Shown here: one piece after another, positions 5,026 through 5,118 of the stretch | Position numbering within the stretch: position 1 is the stretch's first letter | Layout of the letters: every line of letters starts with the position of its first letter | Assembly: GCA_007130745.1 (NCBI GenBank) | Contig: SLRW01000153.1 | Span: forward strand, 1-5,118 | DNA length: 5,118 nucleotides | Reading direction: 5' to 3' | Origin: Gammaproteobacteria bacterium | GTDB taxonomy: Bacteria > Pseudomonadota > Gammaproteobacteria > UBA5335 > SLRW01 | Notes under the pieces: model-generated | What the model was told of the DNA's origin: nothing | Database searches by the model: none | What the model saw: the letters and a program-made list of their open reading frames with translations, nothing else | Made by a program: the position numbers and the translations under genes

Positions 5026-5040
5026 TATCGGTCACCGATA
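5026..5040. promoter_or_regulatory. perfect 7-1-7 palindrome, operator-like
   Basis: TATCGGT (5026-5032), a central C and ACCGATA (5034-5040) form a perfect inverted repeat of the size expected for a dimeric transcription factor site. An overlapping alternative pairing is GGTGA (5020-5024) with TCACC (5032-5036). No regulator can be named. Confidence 0.4.
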
Positions 5041-5068
5041 AGTCCTGACCGGCCTGTTGTTTCGCAAT

Positions 5069-5100
5069 TCAATCCGCGTCCATTCCGCAGCCCGGATTGA
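5069..5100. repeat. 8-bp perfect inverted repeat
   Basis: TCAATCCG (5069-5076) and CGGATTGA (5093-5100) are perfect inverted copies separated by 16 bp. As RNA they would form a simple hairpin. No T-run follows directly on either strand. Confidence 0.5.
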
Positions 5101-5101
5101 G

Positions 5102-5116
5102 AGAATATTTTATTCT
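5102..5116. promoter_or_regulatory. AT-rich 6-3-6 palindrome at the right edge
   Basis: AGAATA (5102-5107), TTT and TATTCT (5111-5116) form a perfect AT-rich inverted repeat. It could be an operator or part of a promoter for a gene to the right. Too little flanking sequence is available to decide. Confidence 0.3.
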
Positions 5117-5118
5117 GC

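Larger units (their letters stand above)
4931..5118. other. 188-bp tail without a convincing gene
   Basis: No reading frame on either strand looks coding. The longest plus-strand candidate near a start is a 13-codon low-complexity frame (4957-4998) made of the CATGAAG repeat, without a clear Shine-Dalgarno. The stretch becomes AT-rich at its right end and carries several palindromes, listed separately. It could be the promoter region of a gene beyond the right edge. Confidence 0.6.

Overview
The window looks like chromosomal DNA from a GC-rich gammaproteobacterium. The basis is a class I aldolase that aligns almost end to end with Escherichia coli FbaB (recalled from memory), a canonical bacterial glycerol kinase, and an IspG of the long form I associate with Xanthomonas and betaproteobacteria. 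The genus cannot be fixed from the sequence. I see no mobile element, tRNA, rRNA or CRISPR array.

Layout. On the minus strand, reading right to left, a likely operon starts with glpK (3466 to 1976). A DUF3293-type protein (1966 to 1541) follows 9 bp later, and a small patatin-like phospholipase (1544 to 756) follows through a GTGA stop/start overlap. After a 108-bp gap comes the N-terminal half of ispG (start 647), which runs off the left edge. On the plus strand, the class I fructose-bisphosphate aldolase gene fbaB (3830-4879) is transcribed divergently from glpK and ends at a clear intrinsic terminator (about 4901-4930). The 363-bp glpK/fbaB intergenic region (3467-3829) is rich in small inverted and direct repeats and has an 11-codon leader ORF with a good ribosome binding site. 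The last 188 bp has no convincing gene but holds a 9-bp-period tandem repeat and three palindromes.

How the genes fit together. GlpK makes glycerol-3-phosphate, which feeds the triose-phosphate pool after oxidation. FbaB-type aldolase condenses triose phosphates to fructose-1,6-bisphosphate in gluconeogenesis. The patatin-like protein may release fatty acids or deacylated lipid, which loosely fits glycerol and lipid turnover. IspG belongs to the MEP isoprenoid pathway and is probably only an incidental neighbour. No glpF, glpD or glpR is in view.

I found no clearly new system. The better leads are the tightly coupled glpK-DUF3293-patatin cluster, a glycerol kinase lacking residues that bind both classical E. 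coli allosteric inhibitors, an atypical oxyanion loop in the patatin protein, and an attenuator-like leader in front of fbaB.
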